A stretch of 64,000 bases of DNA from Siderastrea siderea (GCA_964030785.1 OZ034972.1:13959231-14023230), one strand, 5' to 3'. Positions 1 through 12,763 are shown, numbered from the stretch's first letter. Program-made: numbers and translations. The notes: generated by a model not told the origin, from the sequence alone.

Positions 1-810
1 ACGTTTCAGAGGTCATAACAAGTAAGCTAAAGACGAAGGAATTCTACCGAACCCACAGCATATTCAAAACTGGACATATGATTCGCTGCCATGCCAGAAT
101 TTACGTCTGCCGATCCATATACATATTTAGTTGGAACTGAAGAATACCCAGCCTAGGCCCTTTGAAAATCTTTTAAAGGCTTACATGGGTACACACGAAT
201 CTCAGATGGTCATGTGCAAGGTTGCGTGATTCACGGTGTCGAAGATAAGAGATATACCGTTTTTCGGCTCAACGTGCAACCAACAGAAAGATCCAAAACA
301 GAGGAAAACAAGCCCACTTACAATGGTTTTATCAGTCGTAATGCAGAACTCTGGGTCATCAAAGATGGGCTTTGTCCTTGCAAAGGCCGGAGGGTAAGAA
401 TAATATTGAGGAGTAAATCGAACGAACAAGTCGAACCAATCTCGGGCACGTGGGAAAACAAGAACAGCCCAAATTTCCAGTTGAATCCTTTTAATCGTTA
501 TCTCCCTTGCCACCGCAACGGAAGTACATCACATAACGAAAGGATACAAGGAACAGAAAAGCCATAAAAACGACAAAAACAGCAACTTAAAACTTCGTGG
601 ATGAACTCAGGAAATCCTCGCACGACGTGGGGGGCCAAAACAATGAAAACAAATTGTAATAATTAGAAAAACGCGGGAAAAGACACGACACAGCAGCCCC
701 ACTGTTTGTTCGTTTGTTTAATTCCTTAATTTATCGCGTGGGGATCGCGCGAGGATTGCTTAGGGCGGTCAAATCTCGATCTGCCCATATATTTCGATGG
801 TGTCCGCACA

Positions 811-823
811 GTTGCCTAGCAAC
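811..823. promoter_or_regulatory. X-box-like (RFX) palindrome
   Basis: The 13-mer GTTGCCTAGCAAC is a perfect inverted repeat with a 3-base centre. It fits the animal RFX consensus GTNRCC-(0-3)-RGYAAC with a one-base spacer. RFX factors control ciliary genes in animals. It lies in a GC-rich stretch, which suits a promoter. Without a recognised neighbouring gene, a chance match is possible. Confidence 0.35.
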
Positions 824-1011
824 AAAACCAAATCGCGACCGCTGACAGTTGCGCCCTCTCATGTTTCTTAGGCGTGTTTGTTCATTTCTTGCTTTTTACG
901 GTTCGTACATTTGCGTGCTGATATGTTTATTCATCGTCTGTGAACAAACAAAGACAGCAACGCCTGATTTAACAAGTGGCTGAAAATCCATTCCGGGGGA
1001 GATTTACAACT

Positions 1012-1119
1012 GAAACTCAGCGTGAACGCCGACTTGAAATTCAGCGCGAACAACGAAGGCGAAAGAGTCAACGGCAAGAAAGCACGGGTAGAGAAAGTCG
1101 TTTTCCGGTAATAGCCTAG
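1012..1119 (+). pseudogene. Arg/Gln/Glu-rich fragment, possibly Helitron-like N-terminus
   Basis: An open stretch of 35 codons ending in TAG at 1117-1119 is extremely charged and begins ETQRERRLEIQREQRRRK. A similar pattern (ETDQDRRHRQEVLRQ) recurs near 1356 in another frame. Repeats of an ET-x-x-x-R-x-x-R type are typical of the region upstream of the Rep domain in animal Helitron proteins, so this may be a decayed fragment of one. No Rep or helicase motif is present, and a simple coiled-coil exon is an equally good reading. No start codon or splice site can be fixed. Confidence 0.25.
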
Positions 1120-1654
1120 CGAAGACTAAAGCCTTCAGCAGGACACAAACAGGAGACTGGAATATCACAGGCGAGAAATCTTGGAACATACGCAACGTAG
1201 CTTAAATTTAGCTTGATAGCACAGCGCTGCGACAAAACGAAATTCCCCAACAACGCGAGAATCGATACAAGGTCTTCGAAATTATAACTCAGTCGCACCA
1301 ATTGAATAGTGAGAATGGACTCAGCGGCTACAAACTCTTCGAGAAAATGTGTGCTGAAACCGATCAGGACCGGCGACACCGACAAGAAGTGCTTCGACAA
1401 ATGATTTTGTTACAGAAGCAACGAGAGGCGACAAAAAATACACGATCATCAAAATACTTTTGCTAGAAATATACCTTTCCAACGGACGATGCCTGAACAG
1501 GTTGGTTCAAAATTATTTCCTCTCTCTACCATTATCTTTACTCTTGATGTACCAGTAATTATTATCAACATATAATTACTTTTCCAAGTATGATCAAAAT
1601 TATAGATTACACAAGAGAAATGAAATTATTTCGCAAAATAGGTTTCAGTTCCCA

Positions 1655-2560
1655 CACGGCAAAAAAAGTGGTGTTTTCCGGTTCAGAAGGCGCGCGGCGA
1701 ATTGACATAAAACGCGGCATTTACTAGCATTTTCTGTTGTTCACCAACCGAAAATCCAAGGTTTTCCAAATGATTTCGGGTCGGTGAATTTGCGGTATTC
1801 GTTCCATTATCCGGTAGTTTTCCTGTACTGCAAACGCCAGAAAACGTGCGTTTTCTGGCATTCACCGGTCGGTTAACACTCGGCAAACGCCTTGTTAACC
1901 AGCATTCACTGAAGTTTTCTCACTGGAAAACATGGTTTTCACCGCAGTTCACAAGTGAAATCCTGCATTTTCCCTTGTTTGCCGGAATGGTTAACGCCAG
2001 TAAATGTCGGAAAACGCTCGTTTTCCAGCGTTCACCGAGCGGCTAACACACGGAAAAAGGCCTGTATTCCGACATTCACAGACGTTTTCGTTGTGTTTTC
2101 TAGAACTTTCGGGGATGGTGAATTCAAGAAAAGGCATGTTTTCCAACGGAAAACGTTCGATTAACTTAAGGAAAATAGCGTGTTTTTCAGAGTTCACCGA
2201 TCGGTCAACGGAAGGAAAATGGCTTGTATTCCAGTGTTCACTGATCAGCTATCGCACGGAAAACAGCAGTTATTCCAGGGTATTCTCAGGCGTTTTCAGC
2301 GTGTTTTCTTGCATTTTTGGGAAGGTGAATTCAGGAAAACGAGTGTTTCCCAGCGTTCGTCACATGGTAAACGCAAGGAAAATATCTCGTATTCCGAAGT
2401 TTTTCTCGCATTTTCTGGACTGGTTGGCGATTTCGAGTGAATTCAAGAAAACCGGTGCTTTCTTCCAGGGTTCGTGGCGTTTTACTCGTGTTTGCATTTT
2501 CTGTGGGGTTGAATATTAAGAAAAAAGGCGTTTTTCTCCGTTTTTTGCATTCCCTACCCC
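1655..2560. repeat. Left subterminal GTTTTCC-motif array of element A
   Basis: Dense, irregularly spaced copies of GTTTTCC, GGAAAAC and close variants in both orientations alternate with GTTCACCG and GGTTAAC blocks, giving diverged units of roughly 50-160 bases. The many overlapping reading frames here are by-products of this composition. Arrays of short transposase-binding motifs just inside the ends are a hallmark of CACTA elements. The right end of the same element has the matching array at 15890-16758. Confidence 0.75.
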
Positions 2561-3915
2561 ATCCGCATTCTAGGTCATTTCCCAAGTTCCATGATTCACA
2601 GCTTTTGTCAACTTTCAAAGTTTGGGAGACTAAATCAGGCGAAGATGACAACACTTTTAAAGTAGATTTTAAAAACATAATTTATTTAGAATGTAAAAAA
2701 AACTTTTACAAGTGTTAAAGGACTCACCATCTTAACTTAACATTGGTTTGTCCGTTTATCTAATTAAAAGTATTTAGTATTTTTGAAAAAAATATATATA
2801 TAGCAGTAGGCTACAAGAGACAGGAAGTCTCCCTCCCCTCAACATTTTGACTATATCATAAGCTCTCACTGGTCCTTTGGCAGCTTTTACATTAAACTAA
2901 CAAGACGAAACTTTGAAATATACATATCAACAAATGCATAACCAGGGAGCCATAATAGAAATATACTGTATATGCCCTACACAGGTCTACGTCATCATGC
3001 AACAAAAAGCAATTCTCTGCATAACATCTAACATTTGACTTTGAAGAACAGTGCTAAATATATCAAACAAAGTGGAAGCGAACCTTGGCTACAAAACCCA
3101 GTATTACATGTATTTAGTTTTCATAACCATACACAGTTCAATTCGGTCAAAAGTAGAATGGGAAGATATTTGACCTTAAGTCATAGCTCATGGACCTCAG
3201 TGCCGCTGAGTTCACATGTCCTTCGCCAGTTTAGTAGTATATAATAATATACTATGGAAACGTGGTATAATTGCTATCATCAGGGCTCAGTTATTTAGGA
3301 AACATATAAATAAGCTACATGTGTTTCAAGATTAGTAAACTTTGAATGTTAAATCCAGCTTCATAGGGATTGTGTCTGCCAAAAATGTTTGCTCTTCATG
3401 CAGTTTCTACTGACTAATCTTATTCTGTGAAATCGTTAAATATATATAATTATGTAGCAGTGAAAAAAAATTAAGAAACAAAATAGAAACCTTTGTTAAG
3501 ATTTTATCCTTGCCTGGATGAGTCCTACTGCAGTTACCAATCACTACCAAGCACTGAAGCCCATTTCAATTGATGAAATGATGAGAATAGGAAGGCTTTT
3601 AGCTAAATACCATTTTCTCTTTTAATTTAGAATTTGAAATCTTTAATTTGAATGAATTTTACCAGCTTTTCTAGTCTTGGATTGACATTCACCAAGTCAG
3701 TTTTTCCAGCTTAAATGAAAGTGCTGCAGTGGGACATGTCTGATTGGGAATGGCTGAAACTGTCAGTGCTAGTATTGCTTAAGACAAACTTTTTTATGCC
3801 CATAAGACAAGAGATCATTACAGCTGAAATGCTTATTAATAAATAAATCATGAGAAATAGCTGAGTTTTTATACTTGAAAAGAATTTTAGTCCGCGGTCT
3901 TTCATGACACCCCTA
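2561..3915. other. AT-rich interior of element A, nothing recognised
   Basis: I see no coding exon with splice support, no RNA gene and no clear repeat in this stretch. It lies between the left motif array and the 3' end of the accessory gene. Confidence 0.5.
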
Positions 3916-4385
3916 AGGCCGATTATAGTCCAACGCTAAATTTTGGTGTGCTCCCAGTGGTCGAAATCGGTCACGTGATGCGATAGTGTCTCTCCTCAAT
4001 GGGCGCCTATCAGCACATAGTGCTGCATTACAATAAAAACAATAGAGTCCTTCTGTCTCAGGCCCTATGTGTGATAGGTTTCCTTGGAAATTTGATGTTC
4101 AAACTTCATATAAGCCCTCGAAATACGTTCTTGGGATAGTAATTGTTGTGAACATCAAATTTCCTCGGGCAACCTACACGTGTATCACATGACAGTGCAC
4201 GACAGAAGAACTCTATTGTTTAATTAGATGGTAAAATTTTTGCTTACAACTGTTGACCGCTGTAGCCACAATTATCAAAATGTTAGAATGAAGGGTTGTT
4301 TACAATCTTTGCCTGACACGAGCAGTGCATGCTACAAAAGTCACACGTCAGTCGTAACCAAAAATCATACAGTCTTAATCGGCCT
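3916..4385. mobile_element. MITE-like inverted repeat (470 bp)
   Basis: The outer ends share AGGCCGATTA in inverted orientation (3916 and 4385). An inner pair of arms of about 70 bases (4039-4110 against 4149-4222) shares AACAATAGAGT and the block AAATTTGATGTTCA. There is no coding capacity. This looks like a non-autonomous DNA element. The target duplication is not clear. Confidence 0.5.
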
Positions 4386-4516
4386 GTAAACAACGCTACC
4401 CAGCAAAAAAAATAAATTTTAAATAGAACCTACACAGCACGTACAGCCCAAAGCAAATACTGTGGGACTCCATGTGTGGTTCTTTCACTTGGCAATCCAA
4501 TCCTCCGGTTTACACA

Positions 4517-4981
4517 TTACCACTTCTGCTGAGATGACAAGCTTGCCTTCCATCTTTCATCAAGGCGTTTGAAGAAGTCTGTCACTTCTTCTGTCCTCCA
4601 GGTTAAGGGTCTGGTTTTTAGGGCATCCTCCTCTGCATCTGATTCATCTGAGGACACCAGGTTTATGTGCAGCGCCTCGTACACTGGCTCCTTCTTCTCC
4701 TCTTCAGTTGCTACTTTTAATCTTCTTTCATGTTTCTAAAATGGACAGATATAAAAAGGGAGTGATTTTTTGTAGCTGAATCATCTTTAATTTGCAGAAG
4801 AGGTCCTGAAAGACATTCTGTGGTGTGCTTTATAATAAGTACCATTATCCGATGTATATTGGCCAGCTGTAATGATAATCAGTAAGACTCAATGGATATT
4901 TATTTATTAAACTAACATTCGTCTATGATCTAAATAACTTGTCTTGCCTGGAAAAAGTTCTAGACTTATAGTAGACACTAC

Positions 4982-5023
<42 letters not shown>

Positions 5024-7803
5024 TGGGGGGGGGGGGGGGGGTTGCACCTGCTATCTCATCCACTATCTCTGCCCATCACATTTATGTGGCTTGAGACAAA
5101 TGGAAAGAAAAATATCTTAAGATAGGCAGTAGTATAGCTGTGCCAGCCTCTTCCAGGGAAACAGGTTTCTGTTTGTTCTGTTTGAGACGGCATGTGATTT
5201 GAAAAGATTGAGTTCTGGATTATAGCTGGGGACCTACACAATCATACATTACAACCCTTTTGTCACACTTCTGTTATTTATATTTACTTTGAATTCATTT
5301 TATGCAAGAGAGAGAAACCTTTACCCTTTTTATCCTTTGCCTTCTCTTCTGTTCTTGCTGATATATTTCATAAGTCCCATTTTCTTCTTGTCTTTTTCGC
5401 TTCTTGACTGAGGCAAAGTTCTGGGAAATGGCATCTAAAAACAAAAAAACAAAAAACCTGCTACCACCATTCATTATTTTTTAAACTATTTTTTGTAGAC
5501 AAAACTATTTGATCCATGTGTCATCAACAAACATGTCAAAACATTTTTGCTGTTTATTACTGTGTACATATTTTACCTACAGATACATTGTATTTAAATG
5601 AATGTTCTGTCTTTCATTCAAAGAGCTTCAAGACATTTTAGGTAAGTACTGTCCTTGTTATGACACAAGAACTTGTTATTTTTTCAAGAGGTATGGAGCA
5701 CTCTGATCTTTTATGTTTCAACATCAATATCCAGGGTTGTCCACAACTTTTCAAGTAGCTAGCAAAAATCTCTAAGTAGCCGGATGGTGATTATCGAGCG
5801 CCGAAGGTGATCCCTTCTAGGGGGGTACATTTTAAGTCCCCAGAAACGGAGTTTCCTTGATTCTGAGCACAAATTTCCAATAATTTTAGTTCCAAAAGTA
5901 ATTATAACTTTTCAATTTTATTTGTAAAAACTCATGCCTTCAGTGGCTTTCTACAGGTAATTCCCAGAACTCAACGTAATGAACTAATAATCGTGCATCT
6001 CTGTGCCAAGCAGATTATTTTTAAGTCAATAAAAATAAAACTGCAATGGGAAATAAGTTTCATTTTCATACAGCTATTTCAATTAACGTTGTCGGATTTT
6101 AAAGCATCGAGCTCACGAGACAAGACCAAAAGGAAGTGTGGGTAGATGCAAATCTTTTGTGATTCTGCTGTAATTTCACGGTTGTCACTCCCACAGGATG
6201 GGTAAAAGTACCATGAGCACTTGCCTATGTGATTTATTTTGTGTAGGGGTGAGCCATAGATAAGTTTGGTAAAGTTTTAAATAAATTACCCATATCACTT
6301 AGCGGTCCTATCGCGTAGGTTTTCCGACAACGTTAATTGAAATAGCTGTATATCTGTGCCAGTAAAGGAACAAACAATTTGTCTTTAAAAGTAGATATAT
6401 ATCTATATATATATATTTAACAATTATTCTACGAGGGCGCGCTGGATATCGAATGATAGATAACCAACGAGGCGCGTAGCGCCGAGTTGGTTATAATCAT
6501 TTGATATCCAGCAAGCCCGAGTAGAATAATTGTTTTATTAAAAACTTAACCACTATTTACAAAGAAAATCAGAAAGAACGGGAAAAATGAGAAAAGAAAT
6601 TTAAGCGGAACAAGAATCGATCACATGACTGAACAAAAAAGGCGCCAAAACCTCGCGAAGTGTTGCAGCGTTTCATTGCAAAGCTGAATGAATCAATGAA
6701 AACTGCTTGAAAGTGAGCAAAGTAGCACACATTTTGGAAAAGAATCTTCTTATTATTGGCTCTGAAATATGGTACATGTTTGATTTTTCCTGAACATTGT
6801 TGTAATCATCGTTCAAAGCGGATTGAAGCTGTACAATTTCACCATATAGCTGCTGGAGTTGAAACTGAACACGTTTGTAATCTGTTCGCACAACGGAGCC
6901 ATCATGTGCGTGTTTGATCGAACTGAAGACAGAACAAATTTGAACAGTTGAACTTGAAGAGGTATTTTCTATGCAGCTCAGAAGCAAGATTACTGTAGCA
7001 AGGAACATTAGAATTCACCATCATAGTTTGTTAAACGCAAAGCGCAAAATGCAGTTGTTCTCGGTTTAGAGGTTGCGGACGGAATGGTAAAAACAACATT
7101 CAAACAACTGGAAAAGCGATTCAACTCCGTTTACATGGCATCCAATTTCTATCTGAGCATTTGGACCTGTTGGAACATAGAGCTACAACAAGTGCAGGTA
7201 AACCAGTGTCCTGATTTTGTATGTTAAGGCCGAAAAACAATCTCGCCCTTCCTTCCTTCCTTCTTGGTAGTTTGCAGCTGTATTTTTTTAGCACTTGTTT
7301 GGACTGCTTCATGATTTTCGCACCGACTCGCCATGAATGTGTGATAATTTTTATTAAATGCTCCAGCCCCATTTCATTGTGTTTTATGTCTTGTCTTGAT
7401 ATTTTGAAGTGGAAATCCTTTTTGATAATACCTACCGTTTGTTCAATTTCAATGATCGACGCGACGATCGATGAAAGAAATTAATTGTAAACACAACGCT
7501 TAATGCTTAAATTTCTATTTCTGCACAGTTTCTTCAAACAATTTTGACTTGTGTTAGACGACGCTGTTGGTGATGCTTGTTGGTGACGTTGTTGGAATTT
7601 CTGCTTGATTTAAATTTGCTGGCAAGTGATTTTTCTCGTCCATTTTTCTCGCCGGGTTGCTCGCGAGGAAAAAAACTTTCAGCTCACTTTGTTGTTGAGT
7701 GTTCATTGACCATATTTGGTCGCAGCAGGTATATGAGCTGATAGCCTAGCTCCGTTGAGCCAATCAAAATGCTAGAAATCCAATATACCTAGTCCAGTTT
7801 TTA

Positions 7804-7873
<70 letters not shown>

Positions 7874-8265
7874 TATCACGAAAGTAGCCGGCACAAACGA
7901 CCCATGTAGCCGGTTAATTCTGCCGGCTGCCGGCTGCTAGGGACAACCCTGAATATCCTGAATAAATGAAACAACACCCTTAAATAACTTCACTAAAACA
8001 GTAATAGTTTGAGTATATTTTCTACAGGGCACAATCATAACTTACCCAGCACGCGCCTTTCTGTACAGAGTGGGTCATTCTTAATTTGATCCACTTCCAT
8101 GATCTCCTTCATTAAAGTTGTGAAAATTGCCTGGTTAGGGGCTTCATTTTCCCTGAAAAAAAATATCATCCAAATTTTAATGTGCTTTTGAAATTAAACC
8201 TTGAACTTGATTGTTTCAAGCTACCTCTTTAGATGGACTGCTGCCTCAACAGTCCAGTTCAAGCC
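4517..8265 (-). CDS. Accessory gene of element A (four spliced exons seen)
   Basis: On the minus strand the exons are 8225-8265, 8046-8152, 5325-5434 and 4517-4735. All have AG acceptors and GT donors, and the phases (2, 1, 0) match across every junction. The last exon ends in TAA at 4517-4519. The protein is highly charged: a basic stretch (KRRQRIKRKHERRLKVA), then SSDESDAEED, then TRPLTWRTEEVTDFFKRLD, ending 72 codons into the last exon. The 2.6-kb intron holds a nested transposon (5732-7951). No catalytic motif is visible. The same C-terminal layout recurs in elements C and G. I infer a DNA-binding accessory protein of the transposon. The 5' end is not located; it should lie upstream of 8265, facing the tnp2 gene. 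Confidence 0.65.
4984..5041. repeat. (TG)n plus poly-G microsatellite
   Basis: About 19 TG dinucleotides are followed by a run of about 17 G. It lies within an intron of the accessory gene. Confidence 0.95.
6071..6348. mobile_element. Tc1/mariner-type MITE with TA duplication
   Basis: The ends are a near-perfect 25-base inverted repeat starting CAGCTATTTCAATTAACG. Each is flanked by TA (6069-6070 and 6349-6350), the Tc1/mariner target site. It is 278 bp, has no coding capacity and is nested in the hAT-like element. Confidence 0.7.
6419..6534. repeat. 116-bp hairpin
   Basis: The arms begin AACAATTATTCTACGAGGGC and meet at GGCGC-GTA-GCGCC (6471-6483). Pairing is good over nearly the whole length. 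It is probably one end of a dispersed repeat. Confidence 0.7.
7808..7871. repeat. (TA)n microsatellite
   Basis: A pure TA run of about 64 bases lies near the right end of the hAT-like element. Confidence 0.95.
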
Positions 8266-8864
8266 CTGGCCATACACAAATCAGAGAAGACGTACGTACC
8301 CCATGTCAGTTTTCCCCATTACAGACCAAACAGGTGGTGAATAGCATGCAGTAAAGTACAGTATCTAATACCAAACCAGTGAGATAAGATGGCCTTGCCA
8401 TGTAATGGGCATTTCATTTTCTGTCAGCATGAAAACTTTGTCAAAATTCACAAACTTTAATTTCAGTCATTATTAATGTTTTACCCACGTTTAAAGAGTT
8501 TTAAATTTAAAGATAGCCGGAACATAATTTCTATCTAAAACTACATAAATAAAACCTTTGTTGCTGACAAAAACCAACAGTTTAAAATATTCTGGAAGTT
8601 GTTTTGTACATATCAAAGAACCTTCTCCCTGAAACATCTCTTAAAGGAGACTCACTCTGATGCTGGTTTAGGAGAAACTATGTCATTTCTTGCACCATAA
8701 GAATTTTCATAAAATGCACATATGAAATGTTAAGCTACAGGAGGGTCAAGGCCAGTCAGACATGGTGAATTTGATCCACTTTTAATTTACAAGTCCATCC
8801 TAAGGCATTTTATTGTCAGTGGATACTCAATTAAAAAATACTGGTTAACAATTCTAAATGGATT

Positions 8865-9053
8865 TTAAAACATAAGGTAGCCAGCAGATTTTGGGACCAC
8901 CACAAAATGGGCATGTTTATGTAACAACAACCTATCCCTACAGTGGGGAATTTTGTAACCAAAGATCATCTCAGCATTTTCAGCAAAGTCATGAACATCA
9001 CAATTAAAAACATACTTCTTATCAGTACTCCACGAGAGTCCCAACTGCTCCAT
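8865..9053 (-). other. Unassigned open reading frame, possible exon
   Basis: There are 62 codons from ATG. The frame stays open upstream to an AACTTCACAG acceptor-like site near 9073. The sequence has several His and Cys (DVHDFAEN, PHCRDRLLLHKHAHF). It lies directly upstream of the accessory gene on the same strand and might be an upstream exon, but I found no phase-compatible donor. I do not recognise the family. Confidence 0.2.
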
Positions 9054-9079
9054 CTTGGAACGGACATAATGCTGTGAAG

Positions 9080-10286
9080 TTAGAACCAGTAAGAGACAAT
9101 TTCAGCAATCAACCAACCAAAACATGCATGAATGTTTGTTTGGGAAAGCAAGTTATAAAACTTGCAGCTCAGAACTGATGTGGACTTTAACACAAACTAA
9201 ACAAGTCTAAAATAAAAAGAAGGTGTAGCAAACCCTGGATATTTTGATTTAGACTACTGGCAGTTCCTTTCTGGATAGCCGAGAGAACGCATAAAATAGC
9301 CGAGGGAAAAAGCTGAAACCTGGATTGAATGAGTGGAGGGGGACTGATTCGCATCTCCCCCCATGCTGATGATAGCTCATGCTCCGGCTTTTACTCGCCC
9401 TCTTGACTATCCACAGCAGGACTGCTAACAGCCCAATTTCAAATCCCCCACTATCTCAAACCACATCTTGTTTCAGATGGTTAATAGGCAAGTAACCCCA
9501 GTTATTCAGAATCTTCCACTACATTGTATCTTAAATCAAAACTAAGTTGTCCCCCTTGGTTGATGTTGCTCAGTTTTTTTCTCAAATGAGGGATAGCTGT
9601 CTTATTCTCCTGTAAATTATATCACACAATAATTGGTTTCTTTTACTGGTTCCAGATAGCAGAAACATTTACTAAAATTCACGAAATGCTGATTGTACAG
9701 TGTGATGTGCTGTAAAATTTTGCCCGTTCTCTTTGCTTTTATACGGTAAAACAGCACAACAATGGAAAACTACTGTAACCAGAATTACATTGCATTGCAG
9801 TTGTGAGGCTTGAAAAAATTAAATCGTTGTTAAGTGATTCACGCAAGTTTATTTATTTCCTGTTAGCAAACCACTCTTGACAAGACCTGTAGTGTCAGTT
9901 TTGACAGTCAAATACCACTCCACTAGTTATTTATTGTTCACCAGAAACACTTAGGATTTATCCCCAGTTGGTTACAATTTTACAAAGTTGTTTGACACCC
10001 TCCTAATTTGCATGTTCATTATTATTATCGAAGTGAGATTCAATGGAATTGTTGACATTTTTCCTTCTCTTACCACTTGATTTGATTGTTTCAAAACCCA
10101 ACTTTAGTGAAGAAAGAAGTGTTGGAGGAATAATATTCCCTTATTTAGTTTTTTTTTTCATGTATATCAGTGAGCTTAGCCTGAAGGAATTGCTGGTAAT
10201 ACATGTCGCTTTTGAAAAGAACATTCTAAATGTCATTTTTGTCAATTCATATTTTTTATTTTGGCTGTTTGCTCTTTATTTATAAG
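9080..10286. other. Intergenic stretch between divergent genes of element A
   Basis: It lies between the leftward accessory gene and the rightward tnp2 exon. Shared or back-to-back promoters and the 5' exons of both genes would be expected here. I could not identify any exon with confidence. Confidence 0.4.
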
Positions 10287-12461
10287 GACCATGTGATGAA
10301 ATACTCCTAAAGACTGTGCGCACTGGGACAAAGACACTTTTATACCCAAGGATGGTATATCCTTACAACTCTGTGATCAAATCACTACAGGTTCTCCTTA
10401 GTAGGCCTGGCTTTTGGGAGAAGTGCCAAGAATGGAGGAAACAAATTGTTCCTGACGATGTCAAAACAGACATATATCAGGGAAATGTCTGGAAGGAGCT
10501 CTCATCATCTGGGTTCCTTTGCAACATTAACAGCTTAGCTGTTATGCTTAATGTTGACTGGTTTAGACCACACAAACATTACCCTCGATCTGTTGGAGTA
10601 GTTAACTTTGTGTTACTCAACCTTCCTCGGCATGAGAGGTATAAAATGGAGAACATTATTGTTGTTGGCATTTTACCTGGCCCTTCAGAACCAAAACTTA
10701 CTGCAAACACTTTTTTGGAACCACTTGTTCAGGAATTGAAGACACTCTGGGCCTGCAAAGAACGTTTCTCTGTCTACGGAAGTTTATTTAAATGTCCGAT
10801 CAAAGTCGGCTTAATCTGTGTTTCAGCAGATATTCCAGCTACAAGGAAAATTGGAGGATTCCTTGGTCACATGGCATCTCAAGGTTGTTCCCGTTGTAAG
10901 AAACATTTTAATTCTGGAGGAGACCTTGATTTCAGTGGTTTTGATCGAGAGAACTGGCAGCCTCGAAACTCTTCAGAACATAAGTGTTCTGCAAAGAGAA
11001 CACTGGAAGAAACAAGTGCTGCATCACAGCAACGACTTTGTTCAGAGTTAGGTGCCAGGTACTCAGTTTTACAAGAGCTTGAGTACTTTGACTGTATACG
11101 CTATTTTGTTGTGGATCCCGTGCATAATCTTTACCTCGGGACAGCCAAACACATGATGAAAAATGTGTGGTTGAATGAGAAGAATGACTTCATAAGTGAT
11201 GAGGACTTTCAAAGAATCCAAGAACTAGTAGATTCCATGGCAGTCCCGCAAGATATTGGCCGTATTCCGGGAAACATCTCATGCAGTTTTTCAGGATTCA
11301 CGGCAGATCAGTGGAAAATTGGACAACAGTGTATTCAGTGTTGCCCTGAAAGGAGTTCTTCCTGATAACCACCTTGAGTGTTGGCGGCACTTTGTTTTTG
11401 CTTGCAAGTATCTTGGGAAGAGAGTTCTGACTGATAATGACATTGAAATTGGAGATAGATACTTAATGGAATTTTGCAAAACATTTGAGGATTTGTATGG
11501 AAAGGATCTTGTCACTCCTAATATGCATCTTCATGGACATTTGAAAGAATGCCTTATTGATTATGGACCATTTCAATCCTTCTGGTGTTTTAGCTTTGAG
11601 AGATTCAATGGCATTTTGAGCTCTTATCATACAAACAACCGTTCAATTGAGATCCAGTTAATGAGAAGGTTTTTGATGCAGGCTAAAGTCAAGGACTTTA
11701 AGTACCCTGATATGTATCTGGATTCTTTTAAAGAGCTTTTTGATAATTGCCAGAGTTCCGGATCAGTCAAAGTTACTCAGCAACCAATAGAACAGTATCT
11801 TAGTCTTCAAGAACACAAGGAAGCAACTGTTCAAGATTTAAGTTCTTGTGACTGGACATCAGATAGTTGCATTTGTCCAGCATCAGCCATTAAAGATGAA
11901 ACTCTAGACAGTGATGACTTGAATGCACTTAAAGTAGTGTACTGGAAGCTTTTGGGACTTGATACAAGGACTACCATTGAAATGCCCCTCGCTGTCTCAG
12001 AATTCAAAGCCATTAAAATTGGCTCACTGCTTTATGGATCACAGCAAAGTCAGACCACAAGGAATTCATTTGTTCTAGCTAACTGGGCAGGAACAGAAGG
12101 GTCTCTAGCTGCCACCACAGGATGTGATGATCTGAGACCAGGACAAGTTATGACATTCTTCCGTCATCGCATTAAAGTTAAATCAATGTTGTCCAATTCA
12201 CAAGACCAGAGATATGAATTTTACATTGCTCGAGTGAATTGGTATTGAAAACACCCTGAACGCTACACATTTGGAGCTCCTGTGGAAATCTGGTGTAACA
12301 CCTTTGATTTGTTTGGGCCTGCATGTTTCATTCCTGTTCAAAGAATCAAATCACTATGTGCTTCTGGAAAAACAGTTTTCAAAAGGGAAACTGTTCTTGC
12401 TGTAACAAGCGGAGTTGAGAATTGCTTATGTCAAGCAGAAGCACTGGCAAAAACCTGTTAA
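10287..12461 (+). pseudogene. tnp2-family (CACTA/EnSpm) transposase exon, broken
   Basis: This codes for a Transposase_21 (tnp2) protein, the DDE-type transposase of CACTA elements. Visible family landmarks are CDEILLKTV near the start, DWFRPHKHYP (about residue 90), GILPGPSEPK (about 127), a Cys-rich GCSRCKKH, and VDPVHNLYLGTAKHM (about 275). The exon opens after a TTTATTTATAAG acceptor in phase, so upstream exons are expected. The frame is lost twice within 35 bases: a missing base in the A-run near 11314-11318 and another near 11340. After these it resumes as ALKGVLPDNHLECW. An in-frame TGA at 12246-12248 interrupts the C-terminus, which otherwise runs to TAA at 12459-12461. This copy is therefore inactive, though still well preserved. 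Confidence 0.85.
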
Positions 12462-12763
12462 TGACTAGACTCTAAACATATTCAAAGGTTGTGCCAAACT
12501 AAAAGGGGCCTAATGAAAAAAATGTCATTTCAGTAGAAACTTGGGTTAACTAGCCCTAACATATCTGAGGCTGTACAATAACCAGTTTCTGACTGCTGAC
12601 TTTACTGATTTAGAGACAAATTTTCTGTGATTGTTATTACACTAATAACACACAGTGGTCTATCTTTGCTTTCCGCAGAGGAAGAGTAACAAATTATGTA
12701 ATGAGGTCCCTTTTTGTCAGGCATGGCCCAAATTATTTTGCCCTTAAGATACAATGGTTTCCA

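Larger units (their letters stand above)
1..1654. other. Left flank without a recognised gene
   Basis: This stretch lies outside the first large transposon. I recognise no complete gene in it. It holds a GC-rich, CpG-containing part (about 600-850) with an X-box-like palindrome, and short Arg/Glu/Gln-rich reading frames around 1012-1119 and 1320-1440. Several frames of 60-115 codons are open on both strands, but none has recognisable motifs or convincing splice signals. It could contain the 5' end of a gene running off the left edge. Confidence 0.4.
5732..7951. mobile_element. hAT-like element, 2.2 kb, in an accessory-gene intron
   Basis: The ends are CAGGGTTGTCC in inverted orientation, a typical hAT start. 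Both are flanked by the direct repeat AATATC (5726-5731 and 7952-7957). The usual hAT duplication is 8 bp, so a 6-bp repeat is slightly short. The interior holds GTAGCCGG-rich ends, a nested Tc1/mariner-type MITE and a 116-bp hairpin. No transposase motif was found, so it appears non-autonomous. Confidence 0.6.

Noticed and set aside
1683..2718. Overlapping frames on both strands in the GTTTTCC array
   Set aside because: They reflect the repeated word (reading as repeated FSG, VNAGK and similar). No consistent frame, splice sites or domains.
10043..10285. Hydrophobic frame just before the tnp2 exon as a membrane protein
   Set aside because: T-rich intron sequence upstream of a splice acceptor gives runs of Phe and Leu. 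It ends exactly at the acceptor region and has no charged boundary pattern.
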